Shown: piece by piece, positions 20,571 to 32,200 of the stretch
How positions within the stretch are numbered: the stretch's first letter is position 1
How the letters are laid out: every line of letters starts with the position of its first letter
Assembly: GCA_037447655.1 (NCBI GenBank)
Contig: JBBHKE010003121.1
Location: 64,001-124,000, forward strand
Length of the DNA stretch: 60,000 bases
DNA from: Zygnema cylindricum
Lineage: Eukaryota; Streptophyta; Zygnematophyceae; Zygnematales; Zygnemataceae
Reading direction: 5' to 3'
The notes under the pieces: model-generated
Databases searched by the model: none
The model's input: only the letters and a program-made list of their open reading frames with translations
What the model was told of the DNA's origin: nothing
Made by a program: the position numbers and the translations under genes

Positions 20571-21762
20571 CTAGTATTGTAACATCTCATTATGAGTGAG
20601 GACTGGTAAAGTGAGAGGGATAGGGGGGGATGACAATGGCTTACACTTTCCCAAAGGACCCATGCATGAAAGTGCAGGTTTGAGACCGTTGAAAATATTT
20701 TTCCATACAAGCTCTTCATTTTTTTTGTACATGCCCGTGACGAGTCGGGAAAAAGCCAACGTGTATACTCCCTCACGCAAAAAAAAAAAAGTATGAGGCG
20801 TGCCATAGCGTTTTCATATTCGTTGCTCACCTATTACTTTTAATAAAATAGTATTGGGAGTGAATCTCGGTAGAAGTTTGAATATGAGCTGGCATGACGT
20901 GGTAGTGGGTCGAAAAGCGAATAACACCAAATTTGAGTACATTATAAGTTTGAAGATGATGCAAAATGTACTTTGGTTTTCACACATTTTTTGTTCATCG
21001 AAAGATTTTATCGTTGCAGGTTCAATACTAGATGGAAACGACAGAAAAAAAACCATTTAACATGTGGGCACACACCATTATGGCCTTAAATTCCGAAAAC
21101 TCAACTATGTTGCATGAGCTCGCTTTCACGTTAATATAACCTGGAAAAAACAAAGGGGAATTAGATAGGGTAGTCAAGGTGATTATGGTTAGTTCGAGAA
21201 GGCATTGACAATTGCTCATCCTGGCAAAGGACATCTTACAAGGGCAAGACTGTTGATGTCTATGTACAAATGGTAGTCGCTTGGCTTGGGGTTGGGCGTG
21301 GAGTATTAGAAGGAAAAACGACTGGGCGGGAAATTGTAAGTTTGAGGATATAAAGTGGACAAGATAGGGATTTAGTGAGATGTTGATTGGTTTATTTAAG
21401 TGAGTTATCGAAGTGTCTTGGTCTAGAGTCTCCATAAGACTGATATTGCTAAATCTCAAATGCAACATACTAGTAGATGGGTTTTCTCAAGAGGAGTTAT
21501 ATCTTTGTGCGTAGTTTGGTGACACATAAAGTGAGAACAGTCAAAAACAAATTGAAGGAAACCATGGTAGAAAGATCTAGAGTTGTGACGTCGACGCCAT
21601 GCAGTGAGCAATAATGTCACGATGTCACAAAAACCTAGACATCTACAATGTCACAGAAAAACTCCAGGACACTCTACAACGTCACATAAAAATCGACAAA
21701 TTCTGAATCGTCACATCATTACGTAGCGTCTACAAAAGTCACCTAACTAAGTAACGATTTCG
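20194..21762 (+). mobile_element. Non-autonomous DNA transposon with terminal and subterminal inverted repeats
   Basis: The left end (CGAAATCG then TTACATGACAG then TTGTAGACG) matches the reverse complement of the right end (CGAAATCG then TTAGGTGACT then TTGTAGACG). Inside the left end, TTGTGACATC...GCTCACT...CGTCGACGTCA also has an inverted counterpart near 21585-21635. The left subterminal region has the perfect 18-base palindrome GTTGTAGACGTCTACAAC (20218-20235) and further TGTAGGCGTCTACAA words. No transposase is encoded. Target-site duplication was not resolved. Confidence 0.7.
20491..20566. repeat. (AT)n microsatellite
   Basis: About 38 perfect AT repeats inside the 20.2-21.8 kb transposon. 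Confidence 0.98.
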
Positions 21763-21869
21763 TTTTCGATCATTGGAAATTTGGATCACTGAAAAAATTA
21801 TAAAAACAATCGTCACTAAAATACAGAATCTTAAGCAAAATACAGAGGTACATCGTTAAGTCTCCTTTC

Positions 21870-22300
21870 CATGCGCTCCCAACCTAAGGCAGAGGAGGAC
21901 GTTCCTTTCGGGGGAGCCCCTGGGCGCCGTGGTAACGTCCTTCGGACTGGCCCGTCGAAACGTCGTCTCCGAACTGCCGCCTGGGCGTTTTAGGGTTTTT
22001 AAGGGTTTTTTAGGGTTTATTAGGGTTTTTTGTCTGCAGACGAGCGCCATGGAATTTCGTCTGCAGACTGGCGCCATGGGAACTTGGTCCTGCAAGCTTC
22101 GGCTGCCAGGGCGCCATGGAAGCTTCCTCCCGGCGCCCTGGGAGCCTCCTTCCTGAACCCTGCACCACCTTGCAGGGAACTTTCCTGCCAAAGTAAAACC
22201 CTGCAAGTGGCAGGACATCCCTGCGAATCTCCTGCATGGCATGGCCACATTGAGGAGGCAATCCCGCCAGTCGGGCGTGACAGTGCAAAGTATCAAATTT
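21870..22300. other. GC-rich block with telomere-like TTTAGGG words and GCGCCATGG repeats
   Basis: 21985-22033 contains several TTTAGGG-like words with variable spacers (TTTTAGGGTTTTT, TTTTTTAGGGTTTATTAGGG). The next 150 bases repeat GTCTGCAGAC and GGCGCCATGG. Open frames exist but show no recognisable protein. Confidence 0.5.
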
Positions 22301-22400
22301 AATGTACGATTAACAATTAGTTTTAATTTTTAAATGGTTAAAAATCATTCGACCTGTGTGTGTTCTCTTCGAATGTCGAAACTTTCGATGCGATACTGTG

Positions 22401-22442
22401 CAGTACTGTACTGTACTGTACTGTACGAACTATTTGTACGGA
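22401..22442. promoter_or_regulatory. GTAC tandem cluster upstream of SGS3
   Basis: Consecutive GTAC words in CAGTACTGTACTGTACTGTA and then TGTACGAAC and TTGTACGG. GTAC is the core bound by SBP/SPL proteins (including the copper-response regulator class). It is about 130 bases before the CT-rich leader of SGS3. Function is inferred only. Confidence 0.35.
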
Positions 22443-22555
22443 CGGAAATAACGCAGTTCCGTACAAGAGATCCCAAGCTTACTCATTAGTCTTTACTTTC
22501 CACTTCTTCTCTAAAACACATTCAACTAGAAAACCCTAGAAATTCTCCCACCTTC

Positions 22556-22565
22556 CAGTTTTTTT

Positions 22566-22649
<84 letters not shown>

Positions 22650-23220
22650 ATCTCTCTCTCTCTCTCTCATTCTCTCACACACACTCTCTCTCTCTCTCTC
22701 TCTCTTCCTCTCCCGCTCCCCCTCCTCTCCCCTTCCCCTCCTCTCCTTCTCCTCTCTCTCCCTCTCTCCACCTCTTTTTTTTCTCTCTCTCTCCACCCTC
22801 TTTTTTTTCTCTCTCTCTCCCCCTAATTTTTCTGTTTCTTATTTCTCTTTCTCGTCCTTTTCTTTGTTTCTCTCTCTCCTTCTTTCTCTCTCTCCTCTCT
22901 CCCTCTGTCTCACTCTCTTTCTCTCTCTCACTGTCTGTCCATCCTCTTCCCCCTTTTTCCCGACTTTCTCCTCCCTCCCCTTCCCTCTCGTTCTCCCCCT
23001 CTCTCCCTCCCTCTCCCGTCTTCTCTCCATGGCGTTCAAATCCAAACCCGAAAGAGAGAATCCCTTCCTCCCTCGCCTGTCCCCTTTCCCTCTCCCCTCT
23101 CCTCCTCCCTCCCTCTCCTCCACACGCTCCTCGCTCCCGCCTCTCCTCCCCCTCCCCCCTCCCTCCCCTCTCCCTCCCCCTACCTTCCCCCCCCCGGCCC
23201 CTCTCTTCCCGGATTGGCCT
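22556..23220 (+). promoter_or_regulatory. CT-rich leader/promoter of SGS3
   Basis: Starts with about 31 CT dinucleotides (22571-22633) and stays almost pure pyrimidine up to 23220. Such Y-patch/CT-rich stretches are common just upstream of plant start codons. A reading frame from ATG 23029 crosses it but looks compositional (Pro, Ser and Leu only). Confidence 0.5.
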
Positions 23221-23252
23221 CCGGGTTTGGCGCCACACGTGTGAAGGCGGCC

Positions 23253-26200
23253 ATGGAGGCCAAGAGGCTCTTCACCTGGGGGAGTGTGGTGGGGTCGGAG
23301 GAGGGGGAGGAGAGGGAGGTGGAGAGAAGGGAGGGGAGGGAGGGGAGGGAGGCGAAGGAATGGAAGGAGGAGGATTTGAGTGACTTCGAGCCAAAGTGGT
23401 TGACTCAGGGAGAGAGTGGGGAGGGAGAGGGATGGGGAGGGGGAGAGGGAGGGGGAGAGGAAAGGGGAGAGGGGAGTGGGAGTGGGAGTGGGAGGGGGAG
23501 AGGAAGGGGGAGAGGGAGGGGGAGTGGGAATGGGGGGGAGAGAGTTCTGGGTCAGGGTGGGAGAGGGAAGAGGGTTCAGGGCCTGACTCTGGGTGGGGGG
23601 GAAGAGTAGGAGGTGGTGGTGGAGGAGGGGGGAGGGAGAGGGGATAGTAATGTAATGCCGGCATTTTTTGGGGGTTTTAGATTTGAGAGGATAGGGAGAG
23701 GAGGAGGAAGAGGAGGTGGAGGACGATTTGGGGGAAGAGGAGGAGGAGGAGGGAGAGGAGTTGGGTCTCGAAATTGGCTGGGGGGTAGAGAGAGAGGGGA
23801 TTATGAGGGGGGTGGATCCGGAGGACCCCAGGACATGGCCCCCAGGGAAGGTTCCAATAAAGAATGGATTGGGGGTGATAAGTGGGTGGAGGGAGGAGGA
23901 GGGAGGAAGGGGAGGAGGGGGAGGAGGAGGGGGAGGAGAGGATGGGGCAGGGTGGGCAGTTGGTGCAGAGAGAGTGAGAGGAGGGAGAGGTGGGAGAGGT
24001 GAAGCATTAGGAAGAGCTGGGATAGGAGGAGGATGGGGAGGGAGAGAAAGAGAAGATAATGGATGTGGAGGAGGAGGAGGAGGGGAAGGAGGATGGGGAG
24101 GAGCAGAAGGGGGAGAGAGAAGATTGGGGGGGGAGGAGGAAGAGGAGGATGGGGGAGGGGGAGAAAGAGGAGATAATGGATGGCGAGGAGGGAGAGGGGA
24201 AGGAAGCGGGGGAGGAGCAGAAGGAGGAGAAAAAGATTGGGGTGGAGGAGGAAGAGGAGGAAGAGGAGGAGGAGGATGGGGAGGGGGAGAAAGAAGAGAT
24301 AATGGATGGCGAGGAGGGAGAGGGGAAGGAGACGGGGGAGGAGCAGAAGGAGGAGAAACAGATTGGAGGGTAAGAGGAGGAGGAGGAGGAGGAGGAGGAG
24401 GAGGAGGAGGAGGATGGCAAGGAGGTGGAGGAGGAAGAAGGAGAGGAGTTGCGAGAGATTGGGAAGGAGGAGGAGGAGGAGGTATAGGAGTAACCCCTCT
24501 CCCTCCTCTTCCTCCTCCTCCTCCTCCTCCTCCTCCCCCTCTGTTGCCTTCTCTCCCTCAAATTCCACCCTACTTGTACCCCAATAACCCAAATAATTCT
24601 CAATTTTTTAATGAAAATATTTCAATTTCCTCAAATTCTCGGAATTTAAATCAAATTCCAGAGATTTCAAATTTTCCTCCAAATATTTCCCAATTTTTTC
24701 CCTCAAATCGTAATAATTTTCCCCAAACCCAAAATATTTTTCCCGAAAATCAAAATATGTTTCCCCAAAACCAAAATAATTTTCCACAAAACCAAAATTA
24801 TTTCCCCCCGAATGAAGTTTTTCCGGTGAATCAAAATTTTCCGGGCAGCCAAAAATTTTCAACGCCCAGAGTTTCGTCTTTTTCTGGAAACCCTAACCTT
24901 AACAATTTGCAACCAGGGATGGGAATTCCCCCTTTGTATAATTCAAGTTTGCAAGATTTTGGGGTACAATTACCTCCCAGATTTCCGGTTTCTCCAGTAA
25001 TGGGAGCCTGGGGGGGTAGAGGGAGAGGAAATGGAGACGGGCTTCAGAATGGGGGTGGAGGGAGAGGGACTAATAATGGGGGGAGAGGGAGAGGAACGCC
25101 TCCTTCTCTCGCTTCTTCTTTGACTCCGAGTGGGAGGGCTTGGACAGAGGGGAAAAAAGCGAAAGGAAAAGAAGGGAGAGGAAAAGTAGGGGGTGGAGGG
25201 AGAGGAATAGTAGGGAGTGGAGGGAGAGGATCTTCGGAGGGAAGCTGGAGGAAGAAATCGGAGGAGAGGGAGAAGGAGAGGGTGGGAGAGAGAGAGAGAG
25301 ATGCTGGGAGTAGTGAAGAGAGTTGGGAGGGTACGAAGGAGGGGGAGAAGGAGAGGGTGGGAGAGGGAGAGAGAGATTCTGAGAGTAGTGAAGAGAGTGA
25401 TGATTCTCTCCCGACTCCGAGAGGAGGGAAGAATTGGGAACCAAAATATGCGGAAAATTCGGAAGGAGCAGGAGATTTCCCTCTTTTAAAACCCTGGGGA
25501 GGGGGTAGAGGGAGAGGGAGAGTCGGAGGATGGGGAGGGAGAGGAGGTTGGGAAGAAAATAGTGTGGTTTCTTACCAACAATCGACAGAATATTTGAATG
25601 GAGAGTCGATAATAGAGGATGGATCGGCTTTAGAGACTCCCGGAGTTTGGGATGTGGCGGTAAGGACGGAGAAATGGGTGGGAGAGGTAGTTTCTAAGGA
25701 GTTAGGAGGAGAGGGAGGGGAGGGAGGAGCGGGAGGAGGAGGAGAGGGAGGAGATGGAGGAGAGGGAGGAGAGGGAGGAGATGGAGGAGAGGGAGGAGAG
25801 GGAGGAGAAGGGAGAGGTGGGACTAGAAATCGAGAGGGTTCGGCTACAGAAGACGACGGTTTCTTCGACGTAAATAATCGAGAATTGGAAGAAAAGGATA
25901 TCGATTTTGCAGACACCGTAAATAGTGTGGATGGAAGGGAGGAGAAGAAGGACGATCCTTTGATTTACGATTCGGAGGACGATTTTGATTTGGATTCCTC
26001 GAGTGTCGTCGCGGGAGGAGAAGAAGGGAAAAAAAACGCCTTTGTACACTCGAAAATCGTTCAAGATTTTTTTCGAGAGCTCGACGATTACACGAAAAAC
26101 GAACTAGAAGACGAAGAAAATAAAGAGTGGAAATGTAAAGTTTGTGTGGGAGGGTCGGGAGAAACCCAATGGTGGAAAGGTTTAGGGAGATTAGCCCACC

Positions 26201-29200
26201 ATGCCTATAATATGAAAAAGAGGAAAGGGAGAGAGCATCGAGAATTTGCGATCGAATTGAAGTCGAGATTGGAAGAGAGAGGGGTGAAAATATCAAGTCT
26301 AATTTCTCAAATCCAAGGGCATTGGAGTGGGTTCGCGGAGTCGGTTCAAAAACCCCAAAAAGAAAGAATGGTCATTTGGCCTCCGATAGTTATGGTGGTT
26401 AATACCCACCTTTATCAAAACGGGACTAAGGTTAGTGTTAGTGTTGGAATTTTTGGGTATTTTTTTTTGTGGTTTATGGTTTCTTTTTTCCAAAAAAAAG
26501 ATTGGTTCACAGTGAATGGCTATCAGTGTTACTAACACCCATTCGGTTTTTTTTTTTGCCGTCTGAACACAAATAAGCGTTTATAACTATAATTTTTTTT
26601 TTTCATAAAGCTAATTCTTTTAACTGTCTAAGATTAGCCACGTCGGTTGGAACTAAATTAATAACCCTAACATAATAAGCCCCACTCAATAATAATTAAG
26701 AATAAATAATCAGAATAATTTCTGACTCTAATAGCGAAGTTTTTACGACCAACTTAATTGTAATTGGAGGAAGGCGAGGAAACCGGTTTTATCTTTATAT
26801 AGTACTCTCGTTTTCTTTTTTTCTCTTTTGGTGTTCCCTCCTTTTGGGAGCCTCTATGGAGACTAGTGAGGTTTTCTTGTTGACAAGAGGAATTGCAGTT
26901 TTTATTTCGTCGAATTTTCAGTTTTTCTTTCAGTTATCTTCTTGTATTTTTGTTCTTTGTTTTCCTGTTTACTGACTTGATCGGTGTAGTTCCTAATTAG
27001 TGTTGATTAGAACTGGACATGATGTCTCTCTCTCTCTCTCTAACTCTCTTTTTTTCGGGAATAGTGGGAAGGAATGGGAAACAAAGAACTGGAGGAAATT
27101 TTTGGAGGCTTTAAATATATTACAAAACGGAGACATGCCTATGGACCGGACGTAAGTTTTGGAACTTTTTCGCCTTTTTATGTCTATATATGAGATTATA
27201 CATAGGTTATGTATATCATACCTCTCCCTCTCCCTCTCCCTCTCTCCCTCTCCCCTCTCCCCCCCCCCTCCCCCCCCTCTCCCCTAGAATCTAATTACTG
27301 TTGTGTGATCCATTATTTGCCCTAGAAAAATCAGAAATTCATTGTTTTCGGGTGTGGGAAAACACAACCAAACATTAAAACCATGATGAAACATAAAAAC
27401 GTGATAAAACACTAAAAAAATGATAAAACATTTAAAACATGATAAAACATTAAAAACATGATGAAACATTAAAAACATGATAAAACATTAACAACATGAT
27501 TAAACATTAAAAACGTGATAAAACATTAAAAACTTGATTAAACTTTAAGTACACGATAAAACATTATTTACGACCCTGAAAGAGGGTTTGGTTTTTTGGA
27601 CTTTAACAAACCAGGGACATCGAGGGATGTCAATTTTAATTTTTGAAACGAGACACGAGGGGTACGACGAGGCGATGCGACTTAATAATTTGTTTCGAGA
27701 CGAAAATCGGGGTCGAAACGCTTGGCAACGAAAAGCTCCCGGACTTAAAATTGGACCGGATGGGAAAAGACTTTTGCATGGATGGTTAGCAACTTTGGAG
27801 GATATGGACAATTTTAATCGACATACGAAAGGTGGGTGAATCGATTTTCAGTATTGATGAAGGATTTTAGTGTTTTAGTGTACGTTTCGTGGGAAAAAAC
27901 GGTTAAGTTTGGTGTTTTTTTTGAGTAAAGAGGGTAATATGGATGGGTGAGTTAGTTATTAGACTGGATGGGAAATGATTTTTGCATGAATGGTTGACAA
28001 TTTTGAAGGATATAGAAAATGTTATTCGACATTTTAGAAGGTCAATGTTTTGCCAATTTTTAATGATTTTTAGTATTGGTACTAGTATTTTAGTTGTTCA
28101 AGGTTTTGGTGTGGGTTTGGAGGAAACACAGTAAATTGTGCTGTTTCTTCAGGAAAATTTGATTTTAAATGGTGGATTTTAGTCAATTTTTTAGTAGCAG
28201 TTTGGATTTAAATATCCTTTTGTGGGTTTTGGAAAAAAATTTGGTAGATTTAGGTGTTTTTTTGAGTAAGAATGGTAACATGGAAAACTTCAAAAAACAT
28301 TTTCAAGATCAATGAGACAGGTTTTAGTATTATTGGTTTTAGTATTTTAGTAGTTTGATGTGGGGTTGGGGGGGAAAAGAAGGTAAATTTTGATGGTTCT
28401 TGGAGTATAAAAGGTAGACATTTAGTGTTATTTTTGAGTGGAAACCAAGTTTATTATGTAAGAAGACTTTAGTGAATATGGAGGGTTTGAATTTCATTAT
28501 TTTTTCAATATGGGTTTCTGAGTAATAAAACGGCAAAACCTGTAGGAATCAAGAAGCACTTACTTTTTGTCCTTTTGTTTCTTATATCCAATGAACAACT
28601 ATTTTTGTTTTTTGTATTGGTTGCTAAATGACAAAAATAATAAAAAGAGTAAACAGGTAAAGGCAAAGTGAAAGACAACCAATTAAAAAACGTTATGTCC
28701 CTCTTTCATTTCTTCATTCCTTTCTTCTTTCCCTCTTTTCCTACTTTCTTTTTCCCTTTCTGTCCCTCTTTCATTTCTTCTTTCCTTTCTTCTTCCCTCT
28801 TTTTCTTCTTTCTTTTTCCCTTTTCTTGTCTTTTTTGCAAAAAAAAATAAAATAAAACGACATCAACGAAAACGACACAAACTCACAAAAACTCGTCAAA
28901 ACCTCAAAAACTTCACAAAATCACGGAACACTCCCCGGAACTCATAAAACTTCACAACCTCCCTTGAACAACCTTTACAGAGAAAGAAAAAGTTCGAGTT
29001 TCGGAAGCTGATTGGAGAGAGGTGGTGGAGATACCGAGAGAGAGGGCGGCACAAGATGCCGAAAAAGCGAGAGTGTTAGAATTGAATCTCCATGTGACCC
29101 AACAGGAATTAGTGGAGCACAAAGAGAAAGCGAAAGGGGCTCACGAGAAGTTGAGGTTAAAGTCGGAGGAGTTGAATGAGATGAGGAGGAGGGTTTCAGA

Positions 29201-32200
29201 GATTAGGAAGAAGCACGACGAGGAGGTAAATAGTTTTTTGATTTAAGACCCATTTTGTTGTTAAGACCCATTTTTTTGGGATTGTGACTCATTTTGTTAT
29301 TAAGACCTGTTTTGTTATTAAGACTCATTTTGTTATTGAGAGCCATGAAGACCCATTAAGGTTTTCGGTGTTTAGGAGGAAACATGAAAAGAAGGTTAGA
29401 GGTTCTGATTTTAAAACCATTTTGTTTTTAAGACTCGTTCGGTTATGAAGACCTATGTTGTTATTGAGACCCATTGAGTCCTATTTCTATTAAGACCCTA
29501 TTAAAACTCATGTTATTCATAAGATCCTTGTAAGACCCATCTTTTGTTGGAGAGTCATAAGACATATTGTTTGTTTAAGACACATTTAGACCCATTTTGA
29601 CTGTGTAAAACCTCCTTTTTTTATTCTTATTTCTATTTTCGGTATGAATGTATGTAGAAGTTCAGTTGTTGCTGTCTTTTCTCATTTTTTCCTTTTTTTC
29701 TGCTGAAACTTGTATTTTTGAACTCCTCTTTTGTTTGCTTCTGTGTTGTTTTTTTTTTTTTCGTGTCCTTATGTTTGTTGTGTGTTTTTCATTTTTCTAT
29801 TTTTTATTCTACTGTAAAAAAGCATGTGTATGTCTGTGTATGTCTGAAGTTGATTTCGTTCCTTGTTCCCCCCTCCCCCCTCTCTCTCTCTCTTTTCTTT
29901 GTGTCCAGTGTGTGTTTGTGTTATTCTTTTTTTGTTTCTTTTTCTTTGACCGAATTGTGGCGATGTTGAATGGAGTGAACATTTTAGTTATTTCTTTATT
30001 TTATTTGTTCCTTCTAACTTTTCTTTCATTACTTATTTATTTCTTGCTTTCCTTATTTCTCTCATTCTTTTCTTAATTCTTTTTTGTTCTTTACTTGATG
30101 TGTCTTTCTATTTTTTTCTTTCTTTCTTTACTTATTTACTTCTTTCTTTCCTTCCTTCCTTACTTCTTTCTTTCTTTTTCTCTCTACTTATATATTTCTT
30201 TCTTTACTTAGTTCATTTCTAACTTTTTTCTTTCTTCCTTTCTTTCTTTACTTATTTATTTCCTTCTTTTTTCACTTATTTCATTTTTAACTTATTTCTT
30301 TTCCTTTTTGAGCAGATTGCCGAAATGTCGAGTGGAATGCAAACCCACGAGGAGTTTTTGAAGAATGAGACGGAAAGGAGGATAGAGAGAGTGATACATA
30401 ATTTGGAGAGGAAACATCACAAACATATAGAAGACCTAAAAAGAGCGAGAAGAGAGAGAGAGCCCTCTCCTCACCCCTCTGAGAGAGGGAGGAGGGAGAG
30501 AGAAACTGAGATTGCTTCTCCTCCTCCGGTGGACCAAAGGTGAGATTGGGTGATGTTTGTTATTATTTTCGGGGGAGGGAGGGAGGGAGGGGAAGGGGGG
30601 GCATAGGTGGAGAGGAGGGGGAGAGGGGAAAAAGAGAGGGGAAAGAGGGGAGGGGAAAAAGAAGGGGAAGGGGGATGTAAAGATTTGCAATTGTATGTAT
30701 GTGTGTTTGTTTCATTTGTTTTATTTTGTTTTCTAGTGAAAAAGAAAAACTTCTCAAATCCCAAAATTGTTTTCCTTTTCTTTTTTTTTTGTTTCTTGTT
30801 TTTTTCTATTTTTCTTTGTTTTTTTTTTTTTTTTTTTTTTTTCCAGTGATGAAGAGGAACTCCTCGAAGCCCAAGCCCTAATGTTAAAAGAGTCCGGCGA
30901 GTTGGAGGAAAAACTCGAAAATTTCGAAAAAAATCAACAAGAAATGAGGAAAAATTTCAGAAGAAAACAAATCGAAGAAGCGAAAGAATTTGAAAGAAAG
31001 TTAGAAGAAGAATTTCACAAATTTATCGACTTTTTGCAAGATATACAACAAACTTCGACTGTCAAAAGTGAAAATAAAAGAAATAGTCAAGAAAATTTGC
31101 GAGAAACAATGATTTACGATCCGTTAATGTTAAATTTTTTGAAAAAGCAAAAAAGTGGGGGGGAAGAGGGAGAGGGAGAGGGAGAGGGAGAGGGAAAAGG
31201 AGGAACGGAAGAGGGAAGCTTGGGAGAAAGAGGAGGTGGAGAAAAGGTCAAGGTTGTGAATAGTGGGGACGGAGGAGAAAAAGGAGAGGGAGAGGCAAAG
31301 AGAGGGGGAGAGGGAGAGGGAGAGGAACAAGGAGGCGGAGAGAGAGAAATAGAAGAGGGAAGATTGGGAGAGGGAGGAGAGGGGGAAAAGGTTAAGGTTG
31401 TTAGTAGTGGGGATGGAAGGGGAGAGGAAAAGGGAGAGGGAGAGGGAGAGGAAGAGGAAGAGGGAGGATCTGAAGAGGGAAGATTGCGAGAGGGAAGAGT
31501 GGGAGAAAAAGTTAGGGTTATGAATAGCGGGGACGGAGAGGGAGCGGGAGAGGCAGAGGGAGAGGAAAAAAGAGAGGGAGGGGGAGAGGGAGAGGGAGAG
31601 GGACAAGGAGGCAGAGGAGAGGGATCGGGAGGTGAAAGTAATGTAAAGTTTTCGAATGACGTGGATGAAGTGGGAGGAGAGGGAGAGAGAGGAGAGGCCG
31701 AGGGAGAGAAATTTAAGCTTTCGAATGGTGTGGATGAAGTTGAAAGAAAAAGGGAAGAGAAAAGGGTGGGAGGAGAGGGAGGAGAGGGAGGAGTTGTAAA
31801 GCCTCCAAATATTTTGGGTGATCGAATGATTTGTGATCCCGTCTTGTTAAACTTTTTGAAGCTCCAAAAGACTAAGGGGCGAGAGGGAGAGGGAGTGGGA
31901 GTGGAAAAGAAAGGAAAAGTGGGAGATGTAGGAGTGAGAGGTAAAGATAAGGTTGTGAATTTTAGGGAGAAAAGGTGGGAAAGTGAGGGAGGAAGAGAGA
32001 GAGGTAAAATAGAGGGACTGGGAAAGGGAGGGGATGTAAAGCTTGTAAACGGTGTGGATGAAGTGAGGGGAGAGGGAGATGGTGAATCAAAGCTTTCGAA
32101 TAGTGTGGATGAAGTGAGGGGAGAGGGAGATGGTGAATCAAAGCTTTCGAATAGTGTGGATGAGGTTGAAAGAGAAGGGGAAGAGAGAGGAGGGGAAGAC

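Noticed and set aside
23029-23241. Possible SGS3 start at ATG 23029
   Set aside because: The frame ends at 23241 and is compositional; ATG 23253 has a better context and Glu/Trp content like the following region. A spliced use cannot be fully excluded.
23613-24002. Alternative RGG-rich frame at the SGS3 N-terminus
   Set aside because: It stops at 24002 and does not lead into the zinc finger-XS frame without an extra intron; kept as an open possibility for part of the N-terminus.
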